Shown here: one piece after another, positions 8,576 to 17,791 of the stretch
Layout of the letters: each line of letters starts with the position of its first letter
How positions within the stretch are numbered: the stretch's first letter is position 1
From: Ornithinibacillus bavariensis
GTDB lineage: Bacteria > Bacillota > Bacilli > Bacillales > Amphibacillaceae
Length of the DNA stretch: 64,000 nt
Assembly (NCBI RefSeq): GCF_050433565.1
Contig: NZ_JBNPWZ010000001.1
Span: 124,001 to 188,000 of the forward strand
Reading direction: 5' to 3'
Made by a program: the position numbers and the translations under genes
The notes under the pieces: generated by a model
Database searches by the model: none
Told to the model about the DNA's origin: nothing
Seen by the model: the letters and a program-made list of their open reading frames with translations, nothing else

Positions 8576-10420
8576 ATGGAGCTATCATTACTTTTTGAAA
8601 TTATGCTTATATTCTTCCTGGGTATTGGTTCACAATGGGTTGCTTGGCGCTATCGGATGCCAGCAATTGTGGTCATGGCCGTTACAGGGTTAATCATAGG
8701 TCCACTATTTGGCTTGATCAATCCAGAGGAGGATTTTGGTAGTCTATATAAACCGATCATCTCAGTTGCAGTAGCAATTATTTTATTTGAAGGAAGCTTA
8801 AATTTAAGCTTTAAAGAGCTGAGGGGCCTTGGAAAACCGGTATTTCGAATTGCGACAGTTGGTGCATTTCTCGCCTGGATATTTGGTTCATTAACAGCTC
8901 ATTACATAGCTGGCTTGTCTTGGGCAGTAGCGTTTGTCATCGGTGGGCTATTTATTGTAACAGGTCCAACCGTTATCATGCCGTTACTACGACAGTCAAA
9001 ATTAAAGCCGAGGCCAGCAAAGATTTTAAAATGGGAAGGTATTATTGTTGATCCAATTGGTGCATTATTAGCTGTTTTTGCCTTTGAAATCATTGCTTTT
9101 TTAACTGCGAATAACCCAGATGGAACAAAACTTCTTCTCTTTTTTGCAGCATCTATTTTTGCAGCTGTTTTTGGTTGGTTATGTGGACGCGGAATTGGTT
9201 GGATATTCGAAAATGGCTATATTCCCGAGTTCCTAAAATCACCTGCAGTATTTACCGCAGTAATTTTCTGTTTCACCATTCCAGATGAAATCATGCATGA
9301 AACAGGTTTATTATCCGTAACCGCAATGGGAATTACATTAGCTAATATGGGAATATCCTCTGTTGCAGATATGCGTCATTTTAAGGAAAATATATCAATC
9401 CTGTTAATTTCGGCAATTTTTATTATGTTAACAGCGTCACTGCAATTAGATACTATTTTACACATTTTTAGTCCGAATATTATCGGTTATGTTCTCTTGA
9501 TGATGTTCCTTGTAAGACCACTTTCCATTTTTCTGTCTACGATTGGAACAGGTTTGACGTTTAATGAACGATTATTGGTAGGGTGGATTGCACCAAGGGG
9601 AATAGTTGCTCTAACCGTTTCTAGTTATTTTGCAAGTATTCTACTCGGGGCTGGCTATGATGATGCGAATATACTCACAACCCTGACATTTGGGTTAGTC
9701 TTCTTTACAGTTATTTCGCATGGGTTTTCAATTGGATGGCTTGCAAAGAGACTAAATCTATCGATGGAAGGGAAACCTGGTACATTAATCGTTGGTAGTA
9801 ATCTATTTACGGTAGAGTTAGCAAAATCACTTGCAAAGGCAGATGTACCAATCATTATCGTCGATAGCTCTTGGGAGAGGCTTAAGGCTGCAAGGGAAGC
9901 GGGTGTACCTTTCTATCATGAGGAAGTATTGTCGGAGCAAACAGAATATCATTTGGATACTATTCCTTATGAATATTTAATTGCTGCAACGGACAGTAAG
10001 TCCTACAATTCACTCGTATGTACAACATTTATGCCGGAATACGGAAGAACGAATGTCTTTAAGATAAGCCCATATGATAAGGAATATCGCTCCTCATCTG
10101 AAATTGTCTCAAAAGTAGGCGGTAGAATCCTTTTCCGAAAAGAAGTGAATTTAGAAGATTTAGTCGAAAAAATAAACAAAGGGTTTGTATTCCGTCAAAC
10201 GAATATTACCGAACAATATACGTACAAGCAATATCGTGAAGACCAAGACGAGGAGACAGTATTTCTGTATATTATTAAACCGTCTGGACAAATAAAGTTT
10301 TACTCCGAGGAAATGCGTACTGTTCCAAGTACTGGTGACATCATTGTTAGCTTAATGCCAAGAAATAAGGAAAAAGCAAAAATACAAGCAAGACTAGGAA
10401 ATGGAAATAATAATGAATAA
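8576..10420 (+). CDS. CPA1-type Na+(K+)/H+ antiporter with C-terminal TrkA-N domain
   Basis: A 614-residue membrane antiporter. The first 390 residues are about twelve hydrophobic segments of the Na+/H+ exchanger fold, with a conserved block at VDPIGALLAVFAFE around residues 160-173. From about residue 400 a soluble Rossmann-type TrkA-N nucleotide-binding domain begins (GTLIVGSNLFTVELAKSLAK), followed by a TrkA-C-like region. It exchanges sodium or potassium for protons and the soluble part likely gates transport; ion choice is not readable. AGGGGGT before the ATG sets the start. Such transporters fit a salt-tolerant lifestyle, which is inference. Confidence 0.88.
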   Translation: MELSLLFEIMLIFFLGIGSQWVAWRYRMPAIVVMAVTGLIIGPLFGLINPEEDFGSLYKPIISVAVAIILFEGSLNLSFKELRGLGKPVFRIATVGAFLAWIFGSLTAHYIAGLSWAVAFVIGGLFIVTGPTVIMPLLRQSKLKPRPAKILKWEGIIVDPIGALLAVFAFEIIAFLTANNPDGTKLLLFFAASIFAAVFGWLCGRGIGWIFENGYIPEFLKSPAVFTAVIFCFTIPDEIMHETGLLSVTAMGITLANMGISSVADMRHFKENISILLISAIFIMLTASLQLDTILHIFSPNIIGYVLLMMFLVRPLSIFLSTIGTGLTFNERLLVGWIAPRGIVALTVSSYFASILLGAGYDDANILTTLTFGLVFFTVISHGFSIGWLAKRLNLSMEGKPGTLIVGSNLFTVELAKSLAKADVPIIIVDSSWERLKAAREAGVPFYHEEVLSEQTEYHLDTIPYEYLIAATDSKSYNSLVCTTFMPEYGRTNVFKISPYDKEYRSSSEIVSKVGGRILFRKEVNLEDLVEKINKGFVFRQTNITEQYTYKQYREDQDEETVFLYIIKPSGQIKFYSEEMRTVPSTGDIIVSLMPRNKEKAKIQARLGNGNNNE

Positions 10421-10425
10421 TCAAT

Positions 10426-10465
10426 AAAGGAGCATGTTAGCCGATTGGGGTTAACGCTCCTTTTC
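10426..10465 (+). terminator. Terminator of the antiporter gene
   Basis: An imperfect stem starting AAAGGAGC and ending GCTCCTTTT, continued inward by GTTAGCC against GGGTTAAC with a small bulge, follows the stop and ends in a short T run. Confidence 0.7.
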
Positions 10466-10512
10466 ATTTTGAAAGTATTATTGAAAGGTAGATAGGGGAT
10501 TCTATCCCTTCA

Positions 10513-10695
10513 TTAATCCTCATATTCTTCTAGCTTTTTATAAACTTCTGCAAGCTCTTTCTCTAAACGAACGAGCTGCTCCTCTGCAGAAGAAGCTCTA
10601 CCTCTTACATAAACCAATTTATCTAAATCACTTTGAATTCGGACATAATCAGACTTTAGCTCGTCAAGCTTATCCTCAAGTTCTTTCTTTGTCAT
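10513..10695 (-). CDS. SE1832-type small coiled-coil protein
   Basis: A 60-residue highly charged protein, predicted to be one continuous amphipathic helix or coiled coil (heptad-like leucines through KKELEDKLDELKSDYVRIQ and EEQLVRLEKELAEVYKKLEE). It resembles the small SE1832 family found in staphylococci and bacilli, whose role is unknown. An AAAGGAGTG ribosome site precedes the ATG. It is divergent from the GNAT gene. Confidence 0.75.
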   Translation of the reverse strand: MTKKELEDKLDELKSDYVRIQSDLDKLVYVRGRASSAEEQLVRLEKELAEVYKKLEEYED

Positions 10696-10732
10696 TTCAT
10701 CACTCCTTTAGCATTAGTTTATCGTGAACGAC

Positions 10733-10760
10733 TTTACAAAACAATGGATTCGTGTAAAAT
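10733..10760 (+). promoter_or_regulatory. Predicted vegetative promoter of the GNAT gene
   Basis: TTTACA, 16 bases, TAAAAT, ending 34 bases before the TTG start codon. It fits a SigA promoter. Confidence 0.55.
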
Positions 10761-10794
10761 AGAACCAATTATTTAGAAAAAGGAGGTAAACAGT

Positions 10795-11646
10795 TTGAAG
10801 GTTTATTTAGAAACATCCATTAATAACTACTTAAGTAAGGTTGAGGAGCTTTTACTTAAGGACGAAGCGAACAACAACTTAATGCTTGGCTTATTGGAAA
10901 GAGGAAGAAATAATATTGGCATCTATACGAATGGAATCCGTTTAGGTGTCGTAGAGGAGGATGGAGAAGTCATTTATGCCTTCATGCAAACACCTCCGAA
11001 CAAGTGGATACTGGCTAAGATTGATTCTGTTCAGAAAAACATCATACCAGCAATTGTTCAATTTCTATTTACGAATAAGTATCCTGTTCCTGGTGTACTT
11101 GGTCCTTTGAAGCAGGTAGAAGAGTTTGTCAGCCTATGGAAAGAAGTGTCAGGAAAACAAGCTGACCTAAGTATGAAGCAATTAATCTATCAGTTGGATA
11201 GTGTGAGGGTAACGCCAGACCCAAGAGGAGAATTAATGATTGCTGAAGATACACACATACCGCTAGCTAAAAGGTGGCTTTATCAGTTTGCACAAGAAGC
11301 AAGAATGCCAATGACAAAGCAAGATGCAGATAGTATGGCTGTATCGTTTATTCAAAAGCAATCCCTTTTTCTTTGGAAAATGGGAGATGAATTAGTGTCT
11401 ATGGCAAATAATTCTAGAAGAACAAAGAATGGATCGACTATAAATGCAGTATTTACCCCAGATAAGTATAAGCGAAAGGGCTATGCTACTAGCATCGTGG
11501 CAGCATTATCTCAGAAACTTCTAGATGATGGGTTTACGTTTTGTAGCTTATATACAGATGCAGATAATCCAACCTCTAATAGCATCTATCGGAAAATCGG
11601 CTATTATATTGTTGGGGAATCAGTGGAGTATTATTTTGTCTCATAA
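10795..11646 (+). CDS. GNAT-family N-acetyltransferase
   Basis: A 283-residue protein whose C-terminal half is a GNAT acetyltransferase. The acetyl-CoA-binding motif A is seen as DKYKRKGYATSIVAALSQKL near residues 220-240, and motif B as NPTSNSIYRKIGY near 260. The N-terminal 130 residues form a separate region as in two-domain GNATs of bacilli. Translation starts at TTG, set by a strong AAGGAGGT eight bases upstream. The acceptor substrate is unknown. Confidence 0.88.
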   Translation: MKVYLETSINNYLSKVEELLLKDEANNNLMLGLLERGRNNIGIYTNGIRLGVVEEDGEVIYAFMQTPPNKWILAKIDSVQKNIIPAIVQFLFTNKYPVPGVLGPLKQVEEFVSLWKEVSGKQADLSMKQLIYQLDSVRVTPDPRGELMIAEDTHIPLAKRWLYQFAQEARMPMTKQDADSMAVSFIQKQSLFLWKMGDELVSMANNSRRTKNGSTINAVFTPDKYKRKGYATSIVAALSQKLLDDGFTFCSLYTDADNPTSNSIYRKIGYYIVGESVEYYFVS

Positions 11647-11663
11647 TTAATTGTTCCAGTGGG

Positions 11664-11698
11664 AAAAGCAGTATCCTAGCTTGATAGGTACTGCTTTT
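11664..11698 (+). terminator. Terminator of the GNAT gene
   Basis: A stem AAAAGCAGTA-T-CCTA against TAGGTACTGCTTTT with one bulged base and a short loop lies just after the stop codon and ends in T residues. Confidence 0.8.
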
Positions 11699-11823
11699 CG
11701 TACTTTTGTTCCAGTTTCCTATCGTACGAGATAGTGTCTAAATTTAATTCTTTGTCCTTTCTATATTAGACGATAAAAACATAAAATAATTTTTAGCAAC
11801 AAGTTCGTAGAAAGGAGAGAGGT

Positions 11824-12609
11824 ATGCTAGATATAAATCCCGATGATTTCATACTAATACCTGTGTTTGCTACTATTAATTGTGAGCCTAATTGGCAATG
11901 GAAACGTCAGGCTCCCATTCCTAATTATGATTTGCTGTATGTTTGGAAAGGGGAGGGGAAGTTACTATTAAACGGGAAAGAATATTTGATAAATAGAGGA
12001 AGCTGTTTTCTCTTTCAACCAGGGGACTGGGTAACTGCGACTCATAATCCTCAAAATCCGCTTGTATTAACCTACATCCACTTTAACTTAGGAAATAGAC
12101 CAAAATTAATCCCAACTCCTTATCGCATATTACAGAATGCAATCATTTTCGAGTCCCTGTTAACAAGATATATTCGTTTACTTCTCATGGAAAGATTTGC
12201 AGCAGAAGTAGAAGCAAGGCTAATTTTAAAACAATTGATAATTCAGCTTTTACGGGAGGAGCAACAGAAGGAAAGAAGAGAAGACACCGAGTCAAACACC
12301 CTTTTAACTGCCATTAGAGAAGCGGCAAATTACGTGCGAGAACATCCTAGTGAAGCTCATACCATAGATAGCCTAGCTAGTCGTGCAAGCTTTTCTCCTC
12401 GCTATTTTTCGCGAAAATTCAAGGAGATTATCGGTCAGTCAGTCCGCTCCTATATAATAGAGGCTCGAATCAAAAGAGCGGAGCATTTACTCTATTACAC
12501 AGGAATGACTGTAACAGAAGTTTCAGAAGCATTGGGTTATCGTAATCTTCATTTTTTTAGTCGCCAGTTTAAGCAGTATACCGGAAAAAGTCCTTCATCC
12601 ATTCGCTAA
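11824..12609 (+). CDS. AraC-family transcriptional regulator with cupin sensor domain
   Basis: A 261-residue regulator. The N-terminal half is a cupin-like ligand-binding domain (LLYVWKGEGKLLLNGKEYLI, SCFLFQPGDW). The C-terminal 100 residues hold the two AraC helix-turn-helix units: HTIDSLASRASFSPRYFSRKF and MTVTEVSEALGYRNLHFFSR. Members of this arrangement usually sense sugars or other small molecules and activate nearby genes. Here the gene stands alone, with asnO-like asparagine synthetase downstream, so no target is evident. A GAAAGGAGAGAGG ribosome site precedes the ATG. Confidence 0.9.
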   Translation: MLDINPDDFILIPVFATINCEPNWQWKRQAPIPNYDLLYVWKGEGKLLLNGKEYLINRGSCFLFQPGDWVTATHNPQNPLVLTYIHFNLGNRPKLIPTPYRILQNAIIFESLLTRYIRLLLMERFAAEVEARLILKQLIIQLLREEQQKERREDTESNTLLTAIREAANYVREHPSEAHTIDSLASRASFSPRYFSRKFKEIIGQSVRSYIIEARIKRAEHLLYYTGMTVTEVSEALGYRNLHFFSRQFKQYTGKSPSSIR

Positions 12610-12704
12610 ATACAATTATTTCCGTACGAAAACACTAAGCATAAGGATTCAGTTTTTTTAGTAAAAATATATGCCAAAAAGTACAAATATTGTATCGAAT
12701 GGTC

Positions 12705-12735
12705 TAAATATTCTATAGGTCTATAGTGATACCAT
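12705..12735 (+). promoter_or_regulatory. Possible SigE promoter of the asparagine synthetase gene
   Basis: TAAATATT, 15 bases, GATACCAT, where the sporulation sigma factor SigE prefers GTCATATT and CATACAAT about 14 bases apart. The -10 matches at six of eight positions and the -35 at five. The match is partial; the known sporulation link of asnO in B. subtilis makes it worth noting. Confidence 0.3.
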
Positions 12736-12800
12736 AAAAGATACCTCGATGAAGAGTAAATGAATTTAGTGGGGAATTTTTTATGAAAGAGTGATGCTAA

Positions 12801-14651
12801 ATGTGTGGAATTACAGGATGGGTTGATTGGCAGCAAGACTTAAGACAGCAAGTACAAACAATCAAAGGAATGACACAAACTCTAAGTAAGCGTGGACCTG
12901 ATGCTTGCGAAGTTTTTAGTAATCCTCATGCTGTATTTGGTCATACAAGGCTTTCCGTAGTTGATCCATTGGGAGGCGGACAGCCGATGACAAGGACATC
13001 CAGTAATGGTGACTCTTTTACTATAGTGTATAATGGTGAGCTTTATAATACGGTGGAGCTTAGAAGAGAGCTATCCAATATTGGGTATATGTTTCAATCT
13101 TACTCCGACACGGAGGTACTTTTATTTTCATACATGGAATGGAGAGAGAACTGTGTAGAACGCCTAAATGGTATTTTTTCATTTGCAGTATGGGAGCACG
13201 GTAGAGAAAAACTCTTTATGGCAAGGGATAGACTAGGAGTCAAACCGTTATTTTATAAACAAAGCAATAGCACTTTTTTATTTGCATCAGAAATTAAGGC
13301 GATATTAGCTCACCCAGATGTAAGAGCTGAAGTCGATAGGGAGGGGTTACAGGAAATATTTGGACTAGGTCCCTCTCGCACACCTGGACACGGTATCTAT
13401 AGGGGAATAAAAGAGCTAAGGCCCGCTCACATGTTAATGTATGATCGTAATGGAATCTGTGTAAAACGGTATTGGAATGTGGCAAGCCAGGTGCATTCTC
13501 ATTCACTAGTAGAAACAGTTGAGCAATTGAAGTATCTAGTTGAGGATGCCGTTCAAAGGCAACTCAATGCAGATGTTCCAGTGTGTACATTTTTATCTGG
13601 AGGACTTGATTCTAGTGCGATAAGTGCGATTGCATCAAACTATTTTAAACAGCAAGAAATAGGAACGCTCCATACGTATTCCATTGATTATGAGCATAAT
13701 AGCAACTTTTTTCAAGCGAGCTTATTTCAGATAGATGAAGATCGGCCATGGATAGAAAGAATGAGTACTTATATAGGTTCCAATCATCATGCTAAAATCA
13801 TCTCAAATGAAATTCTTGCCAATCGATTGGAGGATGCAGTTAAAGCAAGAGACTTGCCGGGGATGGCAGACATTGATTCGTCTCTCTTATGGTTTTCTGA
13901 AGAAATAAAACAAGACTTTACGGTAGCATTATCGGGTGAGTGTGCTGATGAAATATTCGGTGGTTATCCGTGGTTTTATCGAAAAGAGTTATTACAAGCT
14001 AATCATTTTCCATGGCTGTATTCTGAAGTAGAAAGACAAAAGCTTTTGTTACCACACTTACAAAAAAAGCTAAATCTAAAAGAATATGTGCAGGAGCGAT
14101 ATAAAGAAACGATATCAGAGGTACCACGTTTAGAAGGAGAAAACATATTAGATGCACGACGCAGGGAACTATTTTATTTAAATATGAACTGGTTCATGGC
14201 TACCTTGCTAGAGAGAAAGGACCGCATGAGTATGGGAGCAAGTTTAGAGGTTAGAGTTCCATTTGCTGACCATCGAATTGTTGAATATGTGTGGAATATT
14301 CCGTGGGAGATGAAAATGTTAGAGGGAAGAGAGAAAGGGATTTTGAGAAAGGCGTTAGAGGGAGTTTTGCCTCATTCTATTCTATATCGAAAGAAAAATC
14401 CTTATCCGAAAACATATCATCCAGAGTATACAGCACGTGTAAAACGTATGCTTTCTAAGATAATTGAGAAAAAGAGCTCACCAATTTTGGAATTAGTGTC
14501 AAAGGAAAAGATAGCGAAAATTATTGATACAGATGGTGCTTCCTTTAAGAAGCCATGGTTTGGCCAGCTCATGACAGGAGCTCAGGTGATAGCCCATATC
14601 GTGCAAATAAATAGATGGTTAGAGTTGTATAACGTTGATATTATCGATTGA
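12801..14651 (+). CDS. asnO: Asparagine synthase (glutamine-hydrolysing), AsnO-like
   Basis: The enzyme makes asparagine from aspartate, ATP and glutamine. Cys2 of MCGITGWVD is the glutaminase nucleophile, and RGPDA, RLSVVDP and YNGELYN complete the class II amidotransferase half. The synthetase half has the ATP pyrophosphatase loop FLSGGLDSSAISA near residue 265 and SGECADEIFGGYPW. At 616 residues it is close to B. subtilis AsnO (about 614) and shorter than AsnH, so the asnO name is likely but rests on length and memory. A four-codon mini ORF (ATG AAA GAG TGA) lies just before the start, and the ribosome site is weak (AAAGAG). A possible SigE promoter lies upstream. Confidence 0.85.
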   Translation: MCGITGWVDWQQDLRQQVQTIKGMTQTLSKRGPDACEVFSNPHAVFGHTRLSVVDPLGGGQPMTRTSSNGDSFTIVYNGELYNTVELRRELSNIGYMFQSYSDTEVLLFSYMEWRENCVERLNGIFSFAVWEHGREKLFMARDRLGVKPLFYKQSNSTFLFASEIKAILAHPDVRAEVDREGLQEIFGLGPSRTPGHGIYRGIKELRPAHMLMYDRNGICVKRYWNVASQVHSHSLVETVEQLKYLVEDAVQRQLNADVPVCTFLSGGLDSSAISAIASNYFKQQEIGTLHTYSIDYEHNSNFFQASLFQIDEDRPWIERMSTYIGSNHHAKIISNEILANRLEDAVKARDLPGMADIDSSLLWFSEEIKQDFTVALSGECADEIFGGYPWFYRKELLQANHFPWLYSEVERQKLLLPHLQKKLNLKEYVQERYKETISEVPRLEGENILDARRRELFYLNMNWFMATLLERKDRMSMGASLEVRVPFADHRIVEYVWNIPWEMKMLEGREKGILRKALEGVLPHSILYRKKNPYPKTYHPEYTARVKRMLSKIIEKKSSPILELVSKEKIAKIIDTDGASFKKPWFGQLMTGAQVIAHIVQINRWLELYNVDIID

Positions 14652-14948
14652 TAAACACATGGGTGGAAACATTTGAAGCAAAAGACAGATGCGTAGCAAT
14701 AATAATTAAAACGGCTGAAGGCTCATAAAAAATGCAATTGACTAATCATTTTCATTTGCCTATGTTTTTGCTTCTATTCAATTCATTAGTTATCTTTCAT
14801 AAAAGTTACTAGAGACTGGGACAATAACTATCCATAGGATACGAAGCAACTAGTAATTAACATTGGGACGTATTTGGCAACATCCTAGTATATATACCAT
14901 CTAAAGTAGTTCGTTTAGTTATATCCCAGTCTTTTTCTCTTCTAATCA
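14652..14948. other. Intergenic region after asnO
   Basis: Close to 300 bases without a supported gene. It holds a distant inverted repeat (GAAGCAAAAGACA at 14675-14687 against TGTTTTTGCTTC at 14763-14774) and then the repeat element described separately at 14813-14936. One of these probably ends asnO transcription. Confidence 0.5.
14813..14936. repeat. Copy A of a GAGnCTGGGACAtAAC-ended palindromic element
   Basis: The ends AGACTGGGACAATAACT (14813-14829) and AGTTATATCCCAGTCT (14917-14932) are complementary, about 87 bases apart, and the right end runs into a T tract. The ends match those of the larger element at 35558-35803 (GAGGCTGGGACATAAC). It is therefore a dispersed repeat that can also fold as a terminator for asnO. 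The interior shows no gene. Confidence 0.7.
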
Positions 14949-16037
14949 TTAAATCAGTGCATCTTCCTTATTTTTCCTTGTATCCCGATATGTTTCATAA
15001 AAATGAATTATTATCGCTTTGACCACTGCATAGAATGGAACTGCAAATAGGATACCAATGAATCCCGCGATACTTCCGGCCGCTAAAATTATTGTAATGA
15101 TGGTTAAAGGATGTATACGTAAAACACGTCCCATGATGTTAGGAGAGATGAAGTTTCCTTCAATCTGCTGAGCAATAATCATAATAATAGCAATCCAGAC
15201 AACATTCATGGGGTCCTGGAACACTCCCACAACCATGGCAGGGACAACTGCAATAAAAGGACCAACAAATGGAACGACACACATAATCATTCCGAATAAC
15301 GCAAGGGTGAGCGCGTAATTTAATTCGATGATGGAATAACCGATAAACAACATAATACCAATACTTAAGCTAACAAGGAGCTGTCCTTGGATATAAGCAG
15401 AAAGCGTATGGTCAATTTTTTGTAAAAGGCTTCGCAGGTTACTAGCTTTTTTATTCTCAAAAATTTGTGTGACAAATGGAACAAATTTTTCATCATCCTT
15501 CAGCATGAAGAACAGGAAGAATGGAACCAAAACGAGAGAAAAGACAAAACCTACGACTTGACTGATAAAACTAAATAAAAAGGTCATGAATCCTTCAATA
15601 TAGGTTTGGAGGTTGGCCATCATTTTATCAATCGTACCGTATACTTCCTTAGGTATAATACTTTGATTTTTTTCGATATAGTCGATTACATCCTGTGCAC
15701 CAGATATCATGGCAGGCATATTTTTGACAAAACGTGTTGATTGGTCCTGTGCAATTGGTACAATAAATATGGTGAAGACATAGACAACGCCAATAAGTAC
15801 TAGAAACACAACAAGAATGGCGACTAGTTTCGGTGTTTTATATTTTACTAGGAGCTTCATAATAGGTCTGGTCAAATAATAAAGTAGCCCTGCTGCAATA
15901 AACGGAAAAGCGATTGCACCTATGTATTTCAGTACTGGATCAAAAATAAAACGAGTTTTATAAATTAAGTAGATTAATAGAAAGACTAGAATCAATCCAA
16001 CTAAAACTTGAAACCAACGTTTTTTAGTCAAGCTCAT
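14949..16037 (-). CDS. AI-2E family transporter (UPF0118 type permease)
   Basis: A 362-residue polytopic membrane protein with about eight hydrophobic segments. The pattern of two N-terminal segments, a central soluble stretch (about residues 90-150, ending near TYIEGFMTFLF) and the conserved GPFIAVVPAMVVG and QQIEGNFISPNIMGR blocks is that of the AI-2E exporter family. Family members include autoinducer exporters and sodium/proton or small-molecule exporters, so the substrate is open. The ATG at 16037 is taken as start; a GTG one codon upstream is equally possible because the ribosome site (GAAAG) is weak. Confidence 0.88.
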   Translation of the reverse strand: MSLTKKRWFQVLVGLILVFLLIYLIYKTRFIFDPVLKYIGAIAFPFIAAGLLYYLTRPIMKLLVKYKTPKLVAILVVFLVLIGVVYVFTIFIVPIAQDQSTRFVKNMPAMISGAQDVIDYIEKNQSIIPKEVYGTIDKMMANLQTYIEGFMTFLFSFISQVVGFVFSLVLVPFFLFFMLKDDEKFVPFVTQIFENKKASNLRSLLQKIDHTLSAYIQGQLLVSLSIGIMLFIGYSIIELNYALTLALFGMIMCVVPFVGPFIAVVPAMVVGVFQDPMNVVWIAIIMIIAQQIEGNFISPNIMGRVLRIHPLTIITIILAAGSIAGFIGILFAVPFYAVVKAIIIHFYETYRDTRKNKEDALI

Positions 16038-16258
16038 CACACTTTCATTAGTATTATGGTTTATGATATATCATTTTCTGCTATTTCGCATCTAATTATT
16101 TACCTATTTTAATAAAATTATAGCCGTAAGTTTCGTTATTCATACGATTACGTAGATAAATAGAAAAAACATAATGAATGTGATACTATTTGTGTCATTA
16201 TTTGTTGGAGATTCTGCTTTTTTATAAAATGATTGGCTAACTAGGAGGGATAGCGAAA

Positions 16259-16624
16259 ATGGTCAAGATACAGTACAAACGGATTTATCAGGATGTCTTG
16301 GAGGAAGATGGTATACGAATATTGGTAGATCGCTTATGGCCACGTGGAATTTCAAAGGAAAAAGCTAAACTCGATCATTGGATCAAAGAAGTTGCTCCAT
16401 CCAATGAACTCCGTAAATGGTACCACCATGATGTAAGTAAATTTTCTGAGTTTCAGATGAAATATAAGCAGGAACTATCTCAAGGTACACAGTTTGAGGC
16501 ATTGGAAAAGCTGAAGAGCATTATTTACAGCAGTAGGGAAAACGTGACACTTTTGTATGGCGCAAAGGATGAGAAGTATAATCAAGCAGTTATTTTAAAG
16601 CAAATTCTAAAGGATAGTAAATAA
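16259..16624 (+). CDS. DUF488 family protein
   Basis: A 121-residue cytosolic protein of the DUF488 (YeaO-like) family. The conserved pieces are RILVDRLWPRGISKEKAKLDHW near the start and the C-terminal VTLLYGAKDEKYNQAVIL. The function of the family is not established. An AGGAGGG ribosome site precedes the ATG. The gene converges on the DUF4003 gene, with a shared hairpin between them. Confidence 0.85.
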   Translation: MVKIQYKRIYQDVLEEDGIRILVDRLWPRGISKEKAKLDHWIKEVAPSNELRKWYHHDVSKFSEFQMKYKQELSQGTQFEALEKLKSIIYSSRENVTLLYGAKDEKYNQAVILKQILKDSK

Positions 16625-16630
16625 AGAAGC

Positions 16631-16660
16631 AAGCCCTCTGAGGAACAGAGAGCTTCATTT
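16631..16660. terminator. Shared terminator between the DUF488 and DUF4003 genes
   Basis: AAGCCCTCTG, AGGAA loop, CAGAGAGCTT, with one C-A mismatch, lies seven bases after the DUF488 stop. The T run is short on the plus strand. Confidence 0.55.
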
Positions 16661-16670
16661 CTGTAATGAC

Positions 16671-17639
16671 TTAATTACTGTTACTGCTCGTATTAGCGGC
16701 GGTAACAGCAGCCATGGTTGTTATCATCACAACCTGCTGGGCTTCTAAAATAGCCTCTAAAATTGTATTTAGACTAGTTTCAGCCACGTGTTCTTGTTCT
16801 AGTTTGCCACTAACAAAGATGCTAGATGCTAACATAACATTCATATCCTTTTGCCATTTAAAATCCTTATGCTCATTCAATTCATCATATAGTGCAACAA
16901 CAGCATCCATAGAAAATTCCTTTTGTGGCAAAAGTGCTAGCATTCCCATCACAGGATAATATATCGGCTTTGCTCTAAGCTTACTCCTAGCAAAGGCATC
17001 AAAAACTTGGACAGCATGACTGATAAGATTGGTGCTTTTTTCTTTATCCCCTAGTGCCAGAATATGACTTAAGAACTGTAAATCATTACCTTTTCTAAAG
17101 CCATTATTATTTAGCTCCCGATAAAAACCTTCAATATGATTGATAATATCTGGTTTATTATCTAGTGCAAGTAGCGTCGCCAACGGATAGTCACTACTTG
17201 ATGTAAGAAAGGTATGCTCTTGTTTCATTCCATTGTATATTTCCTTTGCCTTACGAATGATAGCTTCAATATCCTCATGTCCACTTGTTAACAGAATTGT
17301 TGCCGCGTGATATGTATAGATTCCACTTCCGAATCGTAGAGATCTAAATCTCTCATATAAGTCCAGTAGGGACTGAATTTCTTCCGCAGGGTTTTCTAAT
17401 TTTACATCAAACACCGCAGCGGTTGTATATCGTGCATGCGAGCGAAGTGGAGAGAAAAGGGGAGATTGACTTTTAATCTTTTCAGCTAGTGAGAGAAATC
17501 GATCTATCTGTATTTCTTCATCATTTAATATATAAATGGCAGCAACCATCATAATAATACGCTTGTCAGAGACTTTCCATTTGATGTGTGGTTTCAGTGC
17601 TTCATACGTGTTTAGATAGCTTTGAACGGTGTTATTCAT
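16671..17639 (-). CDS. DUF4003 family protein
   Basis: A 322-residue soluble protein of the DUF4003 family, which occurs in bacilli and has no assigned role. The conserved N-terminal pattern KWKVSDKRIIMMVAAIYIL is present. The helix-rich middle part reads like repeated helical pairs, and the last 20 residues are a small-residue tail (MVITTMAAVTAANTSSNSN). The start at ATG 17639 has AAGGAGGT upstream; the frame stays open 24 codons further but without a ribosome site. Divergent from the chromate transporter gene. Confidence 0.82.
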   Translation of the reverse strand: MNNTVQSYLNTYEALKPHIKWKVSDKRIIMMVAAIYILNDEEIQIDRFLSLAEKIKSQSPLFSPLRSHARYTTAAVFDVKLENPAEEIQSLLDLYERFRSLRFGSGIYTYHAATILLTSGHEDIEAIIRKAKEIYNGMKQEHTFLTSSSDYPLATLLALDNKPDIINHIEGFYRELNNNGFRKGNDLQFLSHILALGDKEKSTNLISHAVQVFDAFARSKLRAKPIYYPVMGMLALLPQKEFSMDAVVALYDELNEHKDFKWQKDMNVMLASSIFVSGKLEQEHVAETSLNTILEAILEAQQVVMITTMAAVTAANTSSNSN

Positions 17640-17791
17640 ACTTAACCTCCTTCTATGTCTTTGGTAATACTCGTACGGATTAACTGGTGAAAAGGTTTCA
17701 AGGTGGAACATTGTTAATTTTTTGTAAATTATTGCATAGGGATCTTCATCCTATGTTATTCTGGGGGGAGTAATAGTTGTTGGAGGTCATG

